Positions 51,748 through 62,300 are shown, counted from the first letter of the stretch. The stretch: 64,000 bases of DNA from Thiothrix phosphatis (GCF_035668035.1 NZ_JAYMYJ010000142.1:119584-183583), one strand, 5' to 3'. Numbers and translations: made by a program. Notes: generated by a model from the letters alone, not told the origin.

Positions 51748-52506
51748 TCAAGCGCTTAACGCCGCCGCAAATAAACCAACCGTTTCCAGCAGCACGATAA
51801 CCCCGCCAATTGCATCCCAAGTAAGGCCATTGCAAGCTTGCATCATGCGAAGACGGGCCAACAGCAACGTGATAAACATGACCAGCATGGGGATGCCCGC
51901 CACCAAGGCAATCGGCACAGCCATCAGCAGCCAAATAAAGAGGGCAATGTAGGGAAATTCAATGCGGAATTCATGAGCCAATGTTTCACGCGAGGCAATC
52001 GGGGTAAACCCAATCAGGGCAACCACCAGCAAACGCGCCGCTGCTGGAGCCATCATGATATAAGCCCACACCTTGTATTCGATCAAAACCGCAAGAGCTG
52101 AAAACTTAATCATCATGATCAGCGCCATCACCCCCATCACGCCCAAATGCGGGGAAGGAGGACGAAAATCACCTTCGGCCACCTCATCCGGCATCCAGCT
52201 TCCCCCAAAAAACCAGGAGCTAATGCTACGTGCGAGCGCATCCAGATGATGAAGTTCACTGGTGAACATCCAGACCGTCAATATAATGACAGACGCCAGC
52301 ATTGGTTCAAGCGTTTCCAGCTTCCAGGCAATCGCTGCCAACACCAGCCCCATCAACATGCCGATAATAGGAAACCAGATCAGGCCACGGCCTTTTTCTT
52401 CAGCAGAAAAACTATTAACGGAAGGGACAGGCAATAATGTCAAGACTGACAAAGCAACCAGTAAAGAACGGAGAAATGCTTTAACCATGCCCGTCAGCGC
52501 CTGCAT
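51748..52506 (-). CDS. cobS: Adenosylcobinamide-GDP ribazoletransferase (cobalamin synthase)
   Basis: Joins adenosylcobinamide-GDP and alpha-ribazole in the last steps of B12 assembly. 252-aa membrane protein with six to seven helices. Motifs: ALSVLTLLPVP, GLIWFPIIGMLMGLVLAAI, and ELHHLDALARSISSWFFGGS, the position of the family's 'GglHlDGlADt' active-site loop, here changed to ELHHLDALARS with the aspartate kept. Next comes GVMGVMALIMMIKFSAL. No other cob genes except a CobC-like phosphatase nearby. Confidence 0.85.
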   Translation of the reverse strand: MQALTGMVKAFLRSLLVALSVLTLLPVPSVNSFSAEEKGRGLIWFPIIGMLMGLVLAAIAWKLETLEPMLASVIILTVWMFTSELHHLDALARSISSWFFGGSWMPDEVAEGDFRPPSPHLGVMGVMALIMMIKFSALAVLIEYKVWAYIMMAPAAARLLVVALIGFTPIASRETLAHEFRIEFPYIALFIWLLMAVPIALVAGIPMLVMFITLLLARLRMMQACNGLTWDAIGGVIVLLETVGLFAAALSA

Positions 52507-52600
52507 AAAATAATGATCGAAAATATACCAGCCACGTCTACGTTTCTATAGGCCGTCGACTAGAAGTCCAGCGCGCTATCACACAGAACCAGAAACACCC

Positions 52601-53206
52601 TCAACAGCCGTGGGCGAGCAAACTCGCCCACTCACCGCTACGGTCACGCAAGACGCGCAAACGCGTCAATGCGCCATATTCGATATTGAGCGCCAACAGG
52701 CGCTCATCCGGCATTTGCAGCACATACGCCATAATCACCCGGATCACCCCAGCATGAGTCACGGCCAGCACCCTTTCACCCCGATAGGCATTCGCCAGTT
52801 CCGCCCAAACATCCAACACCCTGGCACGGAATTCGCCGAAATTTTCGCCGCCCGTCGGGGCTGATTGGGCTGGGTTCAACCACCATTGCGCCAATTGTTC
52901 CGGATGGACAGCCATCACCTGCTGAGGGGAACACCCTTCCCAAGCCCCAAAATGGATTTCGCGCAAACGTTCGTCACGCACTAGGGGCAGGTCATATTTC
53001 TGGGCGAACCACTCGGCAAAGGCGGCGCACTGTGTCCTAGGGGAGGTAATGACAGCATCCCATTCAGCAGCGCCACGCCCAAATGCCTGCTTGAGTTGCT
53101 TCCAACCCGCTTTGCTCAAGGGCGTGTCCAGTTCACCGCAGAACACATTCCCAGCATCAACCTGGCCATGCTGTAAAAGGCCGATGTGGGTCGTGTTATT
53201 GGCCAC
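52601..53206 (-). CDS. Histidine phosphatase, CobC (alpha-ribazole phosphatase)-like, QHG variant
   Basis: 201 aa, phosphoglycerate-mutase fold. The usual RHG catalytic motif reads LLQHGQV: the nucleophile His13 is kept but the phosphate-binding Arg is Gln12 (codon CAG, clearly read). Other landmarks are normal: LDTPLSKAGWKQ, TSPRTQCAAFAEWFA, REIHFGAWEG and LAVTHAGVIRVIMAYVL with the second catalytic His. CobC role is inferred from cobS 94 bp downstream. Starts at GTG overlapping the greA stop (TAGTG). Confidence 0.82.
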   Translation of the reverse strand: MANNTTHIGLLQHGQVDAGNVFCGELDTPLSKAGWKQLKQAFGRGAAEWDAVITSPRTQCAAFAEWFAQKYDLPLVRDERLREIHFGAWEGCSPQQVMAVHPEQLAQWWLNPAQSAPTGGENFGEFRARVLDVWAELANAYRGERVLAVTHAGVIRVIMAYVLQMPDERLLALNIEYGALTRLRVLRDRSGEWASLLAHGC

Positions 53207-53691
53207 TATTGGTAGCTGACTTCGATGATTTCATATTCACGGACACCGCTTGGTGCCTGCACCACAGCGACATCGCCCTCTTCCTTGCCAATCATGGCGC
53301 GGGCAATGGGGGAAGAAATCGCCACCCGGTTCTGCTTGATGTCAGCTTCAATGTCGCCCACGATTTGATAGGTGATGCTTTCGCCGGACTCAACCTCTTC
53401 CAGTTCGACGGTGGCGCCGAATACAACTTTGCCGGGATTGGTCTTGCCTACCGCGATAACATCAATGACCTGAGCCAGCGACAAAATGCTTTCCAGCTCC
53501 TTGATGCGCCCTTCGCAGAAACTCTGCTGTTCGCGGGCGGCGTGGTATTCCGCATTTTCTTTCAGGTCGCCATGCTCACGCGCTTCGGCGATCGCCTGAA
53601 TAATGCGCGGACGGTCTTCAGTTTTCAGGCGTTGCAGTTCAACTTTCAAACGCTCTGCGCCCTGGGCGGTAATGGGTGGTCTCGTACTCAT
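53206..53691 (-). CDS. greA: Transcription elongation factor GreA
   Basis: Rescues backtracked RNA polymerase by stimulating transcript cleavage. 161 aa. The N-terminal coiled coil (ITAQGAERLKVELQRLKTEDRPRIIQAIAEAREHGDLKENAEYHAAREQQ) carries the acidic tip residues. The C-terminal FKBP-like domain reads ISSPIARAMIGKEEGDVAVVQAPSGVREYEIIEVSY. Begins 9 bp after carB, as in many gammaproteobacteria. Confidence 0.96.
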   Translation of the reverse strand: MSTRPPITAQGAERLKVELQRLKTEDRPRIIQAIAEAREHGDLKENAEYHAAREQQSFCEGRIKELESILSLAQVIDVIAVGKTNPGKVVFGATVELEEVESGESITYQIVGDIEADIKQNRVAISSPIARAMIGKEEGDVAVVQAPSGVREYEIIEVSYQ

Positions 53692-53700
53692 GTCAATTCC

Positions 53701-56700
53701 TTATTGTGCTATTGCCCGATGTAAATCCTGCAAGCAGTAAACCTGTTCGCTGTCTGTATAAGCCATGGCTTTGCACAAAGCGCGGGCACCCTCGATGGTG
53801 GTGGTGTAAGTGATCTTGTGCTGCAACGCTTCCCGCCGGATCTCAAAAGAGTCATGGGTGGATTGCTCGCCTTCAGTCGTGTTCACAATCAGGTCGATTT
53901 CCTCATTCTTGATCATGTCGACGATATTGGGGCGGCCTTCACGCATTTTGTTGACAACTTCACAAGCAATACCAGCATTTTGCAGTTCACGCGCCGTGCC
54001 ACGGGTCGCAACAATATTGAAGCCTTGCGCCCGTAACAAACCGCCCACTTCCTTCAAGTGCCTGCGGTCAGCCTCACGCACACTGATGAAGGCAACCCCG
54101 GAAGTCGGGTAATTTTCCCCGGCAGCGTGCTGTGCCTTGCCAAATGCTTCGGCAAAACTCTTGCCAACACCCATGACCTCGCCGGTGGACTTCATTTCCG
54201 GGCTGAGAATCGGGTCAACGCCTGGGAACTTGATGAACGGGAACACCGCTTCCTTGACAGAGTAGTAAGACGGAATGATTTCATCCAATGCTTTTTGATC
54301 CGCCAGTGTCTGGCCCGCCATACAACGGGCGGCGACTTTCGCCAACGGACGGCCAATCGCCTTGGAAACGAACGGCACGGTGCGGGAGGCGCGCGGATTG
54401 ACCTCCAGCACATAGACTTCGTCGTTCTTGATCGCGAACTGGGTATTCATCAGGCCGATAACGTTCAACGCCTTGGCCATACGCACCACTTGCTCACGCA
54501 GTTCATCCTGCACGGACGCCTTCAGCGAGTAAGGCGGCAGTGAGCAAGCCGAATCGCCGGAGTGGATGCCAGCCTGTTCAATATGCTGCATGATGCCGCC
54601 GATCAGGACATTTTCGCCGTCGCAAATCGCATCCACATCGATTTCCACTGCATCGTCCAGATAGCGGTCAAGCAGCACCGGCGAGTCATTGGAAACCGAC
54701 ACCGCCGTGTTCATGTAACGGCGCAGCTCGTTTTCGTGGTAGACGATCTCCATTGCGCGGCCACCCAGCACGTAGGACGGGCGCACCACCAGCGGGTAAC
54801 CGATTTCATCCGCCAGACGCACCGCCTCATCCAGACTTTTCGCCGTGCGGTTGGGCGGCTGCTTGAGGCCGAGCTTGTTGATCAATTGTTGGAAACGTTC
54901 ACGGTCTTCCGCCAAATCGATGGAATCCGGGCTGGTGCCAATGATCGGCGCACCCAAAGCTTCCAGGTCACGCGCCAACTTCAGCGGCGTTTGGCCACCG
55001 TATTGCACAATGACACCCAACGGCTTTTCCAGCTCGACAATTTCCATCACGTCTTCGAGCGTCAGTGGCTCGAAATACAAACGGTCAGATGTGTCGTAGT
55101 CGGTGGAAACCGTTTCCGGATTGCAGTTGACCATGATGGTTTCGTAGCCATCCTCACGCATCGCAAGGGCAGCGTGCACACAGCAGTAGTCGAACTCGAT
55201 GCCTTGCCCAATCCGGTTCGGGCCACCGCCCAACACCATGATTTTCTTGCGGTCAGTTGGGGCGGATTCGCATTCTTCCTCATAGGTCGAATACATGTAG
55301 GCCGTATTGGTGGCGAATTCCGCCGCACAGGTGTCAACACGCTTGTAGACCGGGCGCACCTCCAAACGCTGACGCGCCGCGCGCACCGACTTCTCGGTTT
55401 CGTGGGTCAGCGTCGCCAGACGGCGGTCGGAAAAACCCTTGCGCTTGAGCATCCGCATTTCATCAGCGGACATGTCGTTGAGGATGCGTTCTTTCAGGCT
55501 GTTTTCCAGGTCGACCAATTCCTTGATCTGCACCAGGAACCACATATCGATGCTGGTCAGTTCAAACACATCCTCCACGGACATGCCGTTGCGGAAGGCG
55601 TCACCCACATACAGGATGCGTTCGGCGCTGGCTTCGGTCAATTGACGGCGCAGAATGTCCGTCACATCCGGATCCTGCGGGTCGACGCGCTCGTCCAGAC
55701 CGTCGATGCCGATTTCCAGGCCACGCAGGGCTTTCTGGAAAGATTCCTGGAAGGTGCGGCCAATCGCCATCACTTCGCCCACGGATTTCATCTGCGTGGT
55801 CAGGCGCGCATCCGCCTGCGGGAATTTTTCGAACGTAAAACGCGGAATCTTGGTGACCACATAGTCGATGGACGGCTCAAACGAAGCTGGCGTAATGCCG
55901 CCGGTAATATCGTTGCGCAATTCGTCCAGCGTATAGCCTACCGCCAATTTCGCCGCCACCTTCGCAATCGGGAAGCCGGTCGCCTTGGATGCCAGGGCGG
56001 AGGAACGCGATACGCGTGGGTTCATTTCAATGACGATAATGCGCCCGTCGTCTGGATTGACCGAGAATTGCACGTTGGAACCGCCAGTATCGACACCGAT
56101 CTTGCGCAGCACCGCCAACGAGGCGTTACGCAGCAACTGGTATTCCTTGTCGGTCAGGGTTTGCGCTGGCGCCACGGTAATGGAGTCGCCGGTGTGGATG
56201 CCCATCGGGTCCAGGTTTTCGATCGAGCAGACAATGATGCAGTTGTCGCTGCGGTCGCGCACAACCTCCATCTCATACTCTTTCCAACCGAGCAGGGATT
56301 CTTCCAGCAGCACTTCGGTGGTCGGGGACATGTCCAGGCCGCGCGCCACAATGGTTTCAAATTCCTGTTTGTTGTAGGCGATGCCGCCGCCGGTCCCACC
56401 TAACGTGAAAGATGGGCGGATGATAATCGGAAAACCGATTTCCGCCTGCACCACCCGCGCGTCCTCCATGGAATGGGCGACACCGGAACGGGCGGATTCC
56501 AAGCCGATGTCATCCATCGCTTCACGGAATTTTTGCCGATCCTCGGCCATTTCAATGGCTTGTTCATTGGCGCCAATCATTTCCACGCCAAATGTTTCCA
56601 GCACGCCATGACGGGAAAGGTCAAGCGCGCAGTTCAGCGCAGTCTGGCCGCCCATGGTCGGCAACAAGGCATCCGGGCGCTCTTTCTCGATAATTTTCGC

Positions 56701-56922
56701 CACCGTTTCCCAACGGATCGGCTCAATGTAAATGGCGTCGGCGGTTTCCGGGTCTGTCATGATGGTCGCAGGGTTGGAATTGACCAGAATGACGCGGTAG
56801 CCTTCCTCACGCAGGGCTTTACATGCCTGCGCGCCGGAATAGTCGAATTCGCACGCCTGACCGATGATGATCGGGCCTGCACCAATAATCAGGATACTTT
56901 TAATGTCTGTCCGTTTAGGCAT
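53701..56922 (-). CDS. carB: Carbamoyl-phosphate synthase large subunit
   Basis: Makes carbamoyl phosphate for arginine and pyrimidine synthesis. 1073 aa, the E. coli length. Two homologous ATP-grasp halves: SILIIGAGPIIIGQACEFDYSGAQACKAL and IMVLGGGPNRIGQGIEFDYCCVHAALAM at their starts, FTLGGTGGGIA and SYVLGGRAMEIVY in the ATP sites, EMNPRVSRSSALASKATGFP and EVNPRASRTVPFVSKAIGRP. The C-terminal MGS-like allosteric domain ends near VNTTEGEQSTHDSFEIRREAL. A 613-codon open frame on the other strand is its mirror image. Confidence 0.98.
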   Translation of the reverse strand: MPKRTDIKSILIIGAGPIIIGQACEFDYSGAQACKALREEGYRVILVNSNPATIMTDPETADAIYIEPIRWETVAKIIEKERPDALLPTMGGQTALNCALDLSRHGVLETFGVEMIGANEQAIEMAEDRQKFREAMDDIGLESARSGVAHSMEDARVVQAEIGFPIIIRPSFTLGGTGGGIAYNKQEFETIVARGLDMSPTTEVLLEESLLGWKEYEMEVVRDRSDNCIIVCSIENLDPMGIHTGDSITVAPAQTLTDKEYQLLRNASLAVLRKIGVDTGGSNVQFSVNPDDGRIIVIEMNPRVSRSSALASKATGFPIAKVAAKLAVGYTLDELRNDITGGITPASFEPSIDYVVTKIPRFTFEKFPQADARLTTQMKSVGEVMAIGRTFQESFQKALRGLEIGIDGLDERVDPQDPDVTDILRRQLTEASAERILYVGDAFRNGMSVEDVFELTSIDMWFLVQIKELVDLENSLKERILNDMSADEMRMLKRKGFSDRRLATLTHETEKSVRAARQRLEVRPVYKRVDTCAAEFATNTAYMYSTYEEECESAPTDRKKIMVLGGGPNRIGQGIEFDYCCVHAALAMREDGYETIMVNCNPETVSTDYDTSDRLYFEPLTLEDVMEIVELEKPLGVIVQYGGQTPLKLARDLEALGAPIIGTSPDSIDLAEDRERFQQLINKLGLKQPPNRTAKSLDEAVRLADEIGYPLVVRPSYVLGGRAMEIVYHENELRRYMNTAVSVSNDSPVLLDRYLDDAVEIDVDAICDGENVLIGGIMQHIEQAGIHSGDSACSLPPYSLKASVQDELREQVVRMAKALNVIGLMNTQFAIKNDEVYVLEVNPRASRTVPFVSKAIGRPLAKVAARCMAGQTLADQKALDEIIPSYYSVKEAVFPFIKFPGVDPILSPEMKSTGEVMGVGKSFAEAFGKAQHAAGENYPTSGVAFISVREADRRHLKEVGGLLRAQGFNIVATRGTARELQNAGIACEVVNKMREGRPNIVDMIKNEEIDLIVNTTEGEQSTHDSFEIRREALQHKITYTTTIEGARALCKAMAYTDSEQVYCLQDLHRAIAQ

Positions 56923-56935
56923 GATCTCTCACCAG

Positions 56936-58075
56936 TCAGTTCTTAGCGGCGCGCATCATCTCAATGAAGCGGTCGAATACAGGCGCTACGTCGTGTGGGC
57001 CGGGGCTGGCCTCAGGGTGACCCTGGAAGCTGATGGCCGGGCAATCGGTGCGCGCAACGCCCTGCAAAGTCCCGTCGAACAACGAGCGGTGGGTCGCGCG
57101 CAGGTTGGCGGGCAAGCTGGCTTCATCAACAGCGAAACCGTGATTCTGGCTGCTGATCATGACGTGCCCGCTATCCAGATCCTGCACCGGATGGTTGGCG
57201 CCGTGATGACCGAATTTCATCTTGATGGTGCGGGCACCGCTGGCCAGCCCCAATAACTGGTGACCGAGGCAAATGCCGAAGGTTGGCACTTTCTTTTCCA
57301 GTATCTGGCGGATAGCGGCAACCGCGTAATCACACGGCTCAGGGTCGCCGGGGCCGTTGGAGAGGAATACGCCATCCGGATGCATGGCCAACACTTCCGC
57401 CGCCGACGTCTGCGCAGGCACGACCGTCACGCGGCAACCGCGATCCACCAACATGCACAGGATATTTTTTTTCACGCCATAATCATAAGCGACCACATGG
57501 AATCCAGCTTGTTCGGCAGTGGAGGCGCGTGGCACCTTGGGGTCAAGCCGCCAAGACCCTTCAGTCCAAACATAACGTTCGCTGACGGTGACTTCTTTCG
57601 CCAAATCCATGCCTTGCAGGCCAGGGAAGGCGCGGGCGGCCTCCAACGCGAGGCTTTCATCCAGATTTTCACCGGCCAGGATGCAACCGCGTTGCGCGCC
57701 CTTTTCACGCAAAATACGGGTCAGGCGGCGGGTGTCAATATCGGCAATCGCCACAATCTTGCTGCGGACAAGATAAGCAGGCAGGGACTCTTCCGCCCGC
57801 CAATTGCTGTAAACTGCTGGCACATCACGCACAATCAGGCCAGCCGCATGGATCTGGGCAGACTCGGTATCTTCCTGATTCACGCCAACATTACCGATAT
57901 GGGGGTATGTCAGGGTAACGATTTGGCGTGAGTAGGACGGGTCTGTGAGGATTTCCTGATAACCTGTCAACGCTGTATTGAAAACCACTTCACCCGTGGT
58001 CTGGCCATCGCAGCCAATAGAACGCCCGCGGAAGACACTCCCGTCCTCCAGCACCAGTAGCGCTTGCTTGTTCAA
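56936..58075 (-). CDS. carA: Carbamoyl-phosphate synthase small subunit
   Basis: Glutaminase subunit delivering ammonia to CarB. 379 aa. The N-terminal domain has LVLEDGSVFRGRSIG and GEVVFNTALTGYQEILTDPSY. The class I amidotransferase triad lies in TFGICLGHQLLGLASGA (Cys) and the later SFQGHPEASPGPHD (His, Glu). Start is TTG with a strong CGGAGG six bases upstream and no suitable ATG nearby. A promoter and a hairpin lie in the leader. Confidence 0.97.
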   Translation of the reverse strand: MNKQALLVLEDGSVFRGRSIGCDGQTTGEVVFNTALTGYQEILTDPSYSRQIVTLTYPHIGNVGVNQEDTESAQIHAAGLIVRDVPAVYSNWRAEESLPAYLVRSKIVAIADIDTRRLTRILREKGAQRGCILAGENLDESLALEAARAFPGLQGMDLAKEVTVSERYVWTEGSWRLDPKVPRASTAEQAGFHVVAYDYGVKKNILCMLVDRGCRVTVVPAQTSAAEVLAMHPDGVFLSNGPGDPEPCDYAVAAIRQILEKKVPTFGICLGHQLLGLASGARTIKMKFGHHGANHPVQDLDSGHVMISSQNHGFAVDEASLPANLRATHRSLFDGTLQGVARTDCPAISFQGHPEASPGPHDVAPVFDRFIEMMRAAKN

Positions 58076-58101
58076 ACGAACCTCCGAAGTCTACATACGA
58101 A

Positions 58102-58126
58102 ACGGGATGAGGCGCGCTCATCCCGT
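58102..58126 (-). promoter_or_regulatory. Perfect hairpin in the carA leader
   Basis: ACGGGATGAG and CTCATCCCGT form a 10-bp stem with a 5-nt loop, between the putative promoter and the ribosome site (it ends ~20 nt before CGGAGG). There is no T-run, so it is not a classical terminator; it could mediate leader control or RNA stability. Confidence 0.55.
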
Positions 58127-58152
58127 GAAATTAGTGAAATTAGTAGGAGAGC

Positions 58153-58181
58153 ATTTTACTCCCTGCCTGTCGGAGTGTCCA
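58153..58181 (-). promoter_or_regulatory. Putative sigma-70 promoter of carAB
   Basis: TGGACA-17 bp-TAAAAT on the minus strand, each hexamer matching 5 of 6. Transcription would start about 70 bp before the TTG and include the leader hairpin. Confidence 0.6.
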
Positions 58182-58336
58182 TGCGCGGATTCCGCGAAAC
58201 TTAATACCTCCGGAACAATCTATTGATTGGAGGGCATGATTTATGTTTATGCAAGTTACACAACAATCATACAAATTATATTTATTTATGTATAATTAGG
58301 AAAACCTGGGCTAAATAGGGAAAAGAGGTAATTACC

Positions 58337-59344
58337 ATGCAAAAGATGTTGCCTGACCGGCAAATTCATCTATCGCAGGAATGGGGGTTCGTCCATGTGC
58401 CATCGTTTGACACAGACACATCCTTTATCGAAGAACTCCACAAGTTTCGGGTTATTTTTAGGCGGCGGGAAAAAACCATTCTCAGCGTTTATCTGCTCGT
58501 GTTTCTACTCAGCCTATTTTTTACAGAGGCCATCAACCCCAATCTGACCAGAAACTTCACCTTGAGCTTCATACTGGGGATTTGCCTTGGCCTTATTGCT
58601 GGCTTCATCCGGGAAGGGACTGACGCCGCCATCAAAAACCGCGACATGCTGGCGCGGGTATTGCCGTTGCCGCTCTTGGGCATTGCCCCCGCCATCAACA
58701 GAAAAGCTGGCCATTATGCCTTCCAAACTGCTGACCATGCTGATTCCATGGTGGCGCATGCTTTCCGTTCACTGCGCAATAACCTGATGGTGGTCACCCA
58801 ACAAAAGCCCCTCAAGGTTCTCAATGTGACCAGCACCGACGCCAGCGAGGGCAAAAGCAGCACCACCATCAACTTGGCGACGGCCTTTACCCAAGCGGGC
58901 AAAAAGGTTTTGCTGATTGACGCCGACCTGCGCCGCCCTACCCTGCACAAACATTTTGGGCTGGACAACACCAAAGGGCTGGGAAACTATCTCGCGGGCA
59001 TGGACAAGCTGGAGCCTTTGATCCGCCCAACCCGCATTCCCGGCCTGCATGTCATCACATCCGGCCCGATTACGCCGCACGCAGTTGAACTGTTGTCCAG
59101 TGACCATTTGAAACAGCTGGTTGACCGTGCTGAACAGGGAGGCGTCGATTTCGACCTGGTCATGATTGATTCGCCGCCGGTTCTGGGCTTGGCGGACGCC
59201 CTGCTGATCGGCAACCGGACACACGCCACCCTGTTTGTGGTCGCCTGCAATGAAACGCGCCGCAGCCCGTTGCGGGCCGCGTATGAACGCTTGCTACAGG
59301 CGAGAAGCAATATCGTTGGCGTCGTCATGACCAAAGTGCGTTAA
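58337..59344 (+). CDS. Lone BY-kinase-like tyrosine kinase (CpsD/CapB-type) with two membrane helices
   Basis: 335 aa. Two membrane helices (about 48-64 and 75-91); the second, FTLSFILGICLGLIAGFIREGTD, matches the last helix of Wzz/GumC-type chain-length regulators. A kinase domain follows: Walker A NVTSTDASEGKSSTTINLA (167-176), A' LLIDADLRRPTLH (~192-203), Walker B FDLVMIDSPPVLGLADALL. The periplasmic Wzz domain is missing and there is no tyrosine-rich tail, the usual autophosphorylation site. No polysaccharide genes are adjacent. Stop overlaps the dnaE stop (TTAA). A TATAAT at 58291 may be its -10. Confidence 0.85.
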   Translation: MQKMLPDRQIHLSQEWGFVHVPSFDTDTSFIEELHKFRVIFRRREKTILSVYLLVFLLSLFFTEAINPNLTRNFTLSFILGICLGLIAGFIREGTDAAIKNRDMLARVLPLPLLGIAPAINRKAGHYAFQTADHADSMVAHAFRSLRNNLMVVTQQKPLKVLNVTSTDASEGKSSTTINLATAFTQAGKKVLLIDADLRRPTLHKHFGLDNTKGLGNYLAGMDKLEPLIRPTRIPGLHVITSGPITPHAVELLSSDHLKQLVDRAEQGGVDFDLVMIDSPPVLGLADALLIGNRTHATLFVVACNETRRSPLRAAYERLLQARSNIVGVVMTKVR

Positions 59345-62300
59345 AACAGCAAGGCGACGTTTTCCTTACCCAGCATCTGCCGCAATTGACGCAGGCCAGC
59401 ATCATCCAGGGACAGGGACCAGCTTCCAGGCAGCCGCACTTCCGCCTGCGCCTTCTGGTTACGGAACTCGATGGCGATCGGAAAAGTGGCCGCTGACGCC
59501 GGGCGGAGCACTTTGCGCAACTTACCCAACATATTGTCCTGTGCTTGCGCTGCGTCCACCTTCAGCACCAATTTGCGCAGGAAATTCTCCCGTACCGCCT
59601 GCATGCCGTGGATTTTTTCCACCCGCAGACGGGTCTTGCCAGTACGCTGGTCGGTGTCGAGCATGCCTTCCAGCACAATGCAGGCGTCCTTTTCCAACAA
59701 ATGGCCGTACTGGCCGAAAACATCAGTAAAAACCAGCACTTCGTAATAGGCGGTGTTATCGTCCAATTGCACGAATGCGCGCTTGCCATTGTCAGTATGC
59801 TGGGTGCGCACGCTGGAAACCAACCCCGCCAGCATCACAGGCTCACGGCGGTATTGGGTGCCACCGTCTTCGGCAATGTCGGCCAGCTTTTTGCGGTTGC
59901 CCAGACCGGCAATTTCTTCCGTGTATTCGTCCAATGGGTGCCCGGTGAGGAACAAGCCCAAGGCCTCCTTTTCCAGCTTCAGCCGTTCCTTTTCCGCAAA
60001 TTCCGGCAACGCGGGCATGATGGATTCGGCGGCACCTTCCTTGACCCCTCCGAACATGCCGCCAAACAAGTCGGTTTGCCCCGCGCCCTGATCGCGATGG
60101 TGCTGTTCCGCCATGCGCAAGGCTTCGGGCAAGAATTCGAGCATGGCACGGCGGGTTCCGCCCAAGGAATCAAACACGCCGGATTTGACCAAGGTTTCCA
60201 GCACCCGCCGGTTGACCTTCTGCGAACTGCAACGCTTGCACAAATCGGCCAGGGATTTGAACGGGCCATGCTGGTTGCGTTCCTCGACCATAACGCTCAA
60301 CGCCGCCTCCCCTGCCCCTTTGACGGCACCAAGGCCGTAGACAATGCGGTCTTGGTCATCGACTGTGAACATAAAATCGGAACGGTTAATGTCCGGCGGC
60401 AACACCACCAGTTTGAACTGGCGGCAATCATCCAGCAGGGTCACCACTTTGTCAGTGTTGTCCATATCCGCCGACAGCACCGCCGCCATGAACGCCGCCG
60501 GGTGATGCGCCTTGAGCCAGGCGGTCTGGAACGCCACCAACGCGTAGGCGGCGGAATGCGATTTGTTGAAACCGTATTCCGCAAATTTTTCCATCAGGTC
60601 AAAAATGAAACCGGCCTGATTTTCGTCGATGCTGTTGGCGCGCGCGCCCTCCATAAATATGCCGCGCTGCTTGGCCATTTCCTCCGGTTTTTTCTTGCCC
60701 ATCGCGCGGCGCAGCATGTCAGCGCCGCCCAGCGTGTAGTTCGCCAGAATCTGCGCGATCTGCATGACCTGTTCCTGATAGACGATGACCCCGTAGGTCG
60801 GCTTGAGCGCCTGCTCCAGACTGGGATGCGGGTATTCGACCTTGGCGATGCCTTTTTTACGGTTGATGAAATCGTCCACCATCCCTGACTGCAACGGGCC
60901 GGGGCGGAACAGCGCCACCAAGGCGATGACATCCTCGAACACATCCGGTTGCAAGCGGCGGATCAGGTCTTTCATCCCGCGCGATTCAAGCTGGAACACC
61001 GCCGTGGTTTTCTGCGCCTTGAGCAGGTCGAAGGACGCCTTGTCATCCAGCGGGATGCGGTTGATGTCGACCGGAGGCAACCCTTTGGCTTCCTGCTTGC
61101 GGTTGATGGTCTGCAAGGCCCAATCGATGATGGTGAGGTTGCGCAACCCCAGGAAGTCGAACTTGACCAGCCCCACGCCTTCCACATCGTCCTTGTCGAA
61201 CTGGGACACAACCCCGCCGCCATCTTCGTCACACGCAATCGGGGTGAAATCGGTCAGGTCGGAGGGTGAAATCAGCACCCCGCCCGCGTGCTTGCCGGTG
61301 TTGCGGGTCAACCCTTCCAGGGAAATCGCCATGTCCAGCAGGGCTTTGACTTCCTCATCCTTGTCGTAAAGCTCAATCAGGTCGGGGGAAACACGTTCCG
61401 GGTCTTTCTTGGCCTTTTCGGTGCGGCCCAGCGCATCCTCCAGCGAAATGCCCAGCACGAACGGGATCAGCTTCGCCACCCGGTCGACGAAGCCATACGG
61501 ATGCCCCAGCACCCTGCCCACATCGCGCACCACCGCCTTCGCCGCCATCGAACCAAAAGTGACGATCTGTGACACCTGGTTACGCCCGTAAGTGCGCGCG
61601 ACATAATCAATCACCTTGTCGCGGTTATCCATGCAGAAATCGATGTCAAAGTCAGGCATGGAAACACGTTCCGGATTGAGGAAACGTTCGAACAGCAGGT
61701 CGTAAGCCAGAGGGTCAAGGTCAGTGATCTTGAGCGCATACGCCACCAGCGAGCCTGCGCCGGAACCACGCCCCGGCCCGACCGGAATGCCATTATCCTT
61801 GGCCCACTGGATGAAGTCCGCAACGATCAGGAAGTAGCCGGGAAAGCCCATCTTGTTGATGACATCCAGTTCCACCCGCAAGCGTTCGTCATAAGGTTTG
61901 CGCTTTTCGGCAAATGCAGGCGTACCGCGCGGAAATTCGTGGCCAAACAGGAAATCAAGCCGTTGTTCCAGCCCTGCCTCGCTCACCTTGCAGAAATATT
62001 CCGCTTCGGTCATGCCTTCCGGAATCGGGAACAGCGGCAGGTAGTTCTTGCCCAACGTCAGCGCAACATTGCAGCGCTTGGCGATCTCCACCGTGTTCTC
62101 AATGGCGGAAGGAATATCGGCGAACAATTCCGCCATTTCCTCCGGACTGCGCAGATATTGCTGGGGGCTGTAGGATTTGGGGCGCTTGGGGTCGGCCAGC
62201 ACATGGCCGCTGTTGATGCACACGCGGGCCTCGTGCGAACCAAAGTCGCTGGCCGCGATGAAGCGCACATCATTCGTGGCCACCACCGGCAAATCATGCG

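Noticed and set aside
54562..56403. 613-codon open frame on the plus strand
   Set aside because: It is the mirror of carB; composition is His/Arg/Gln-rich without any fold signature, while carB on the other strand has complete motifs.
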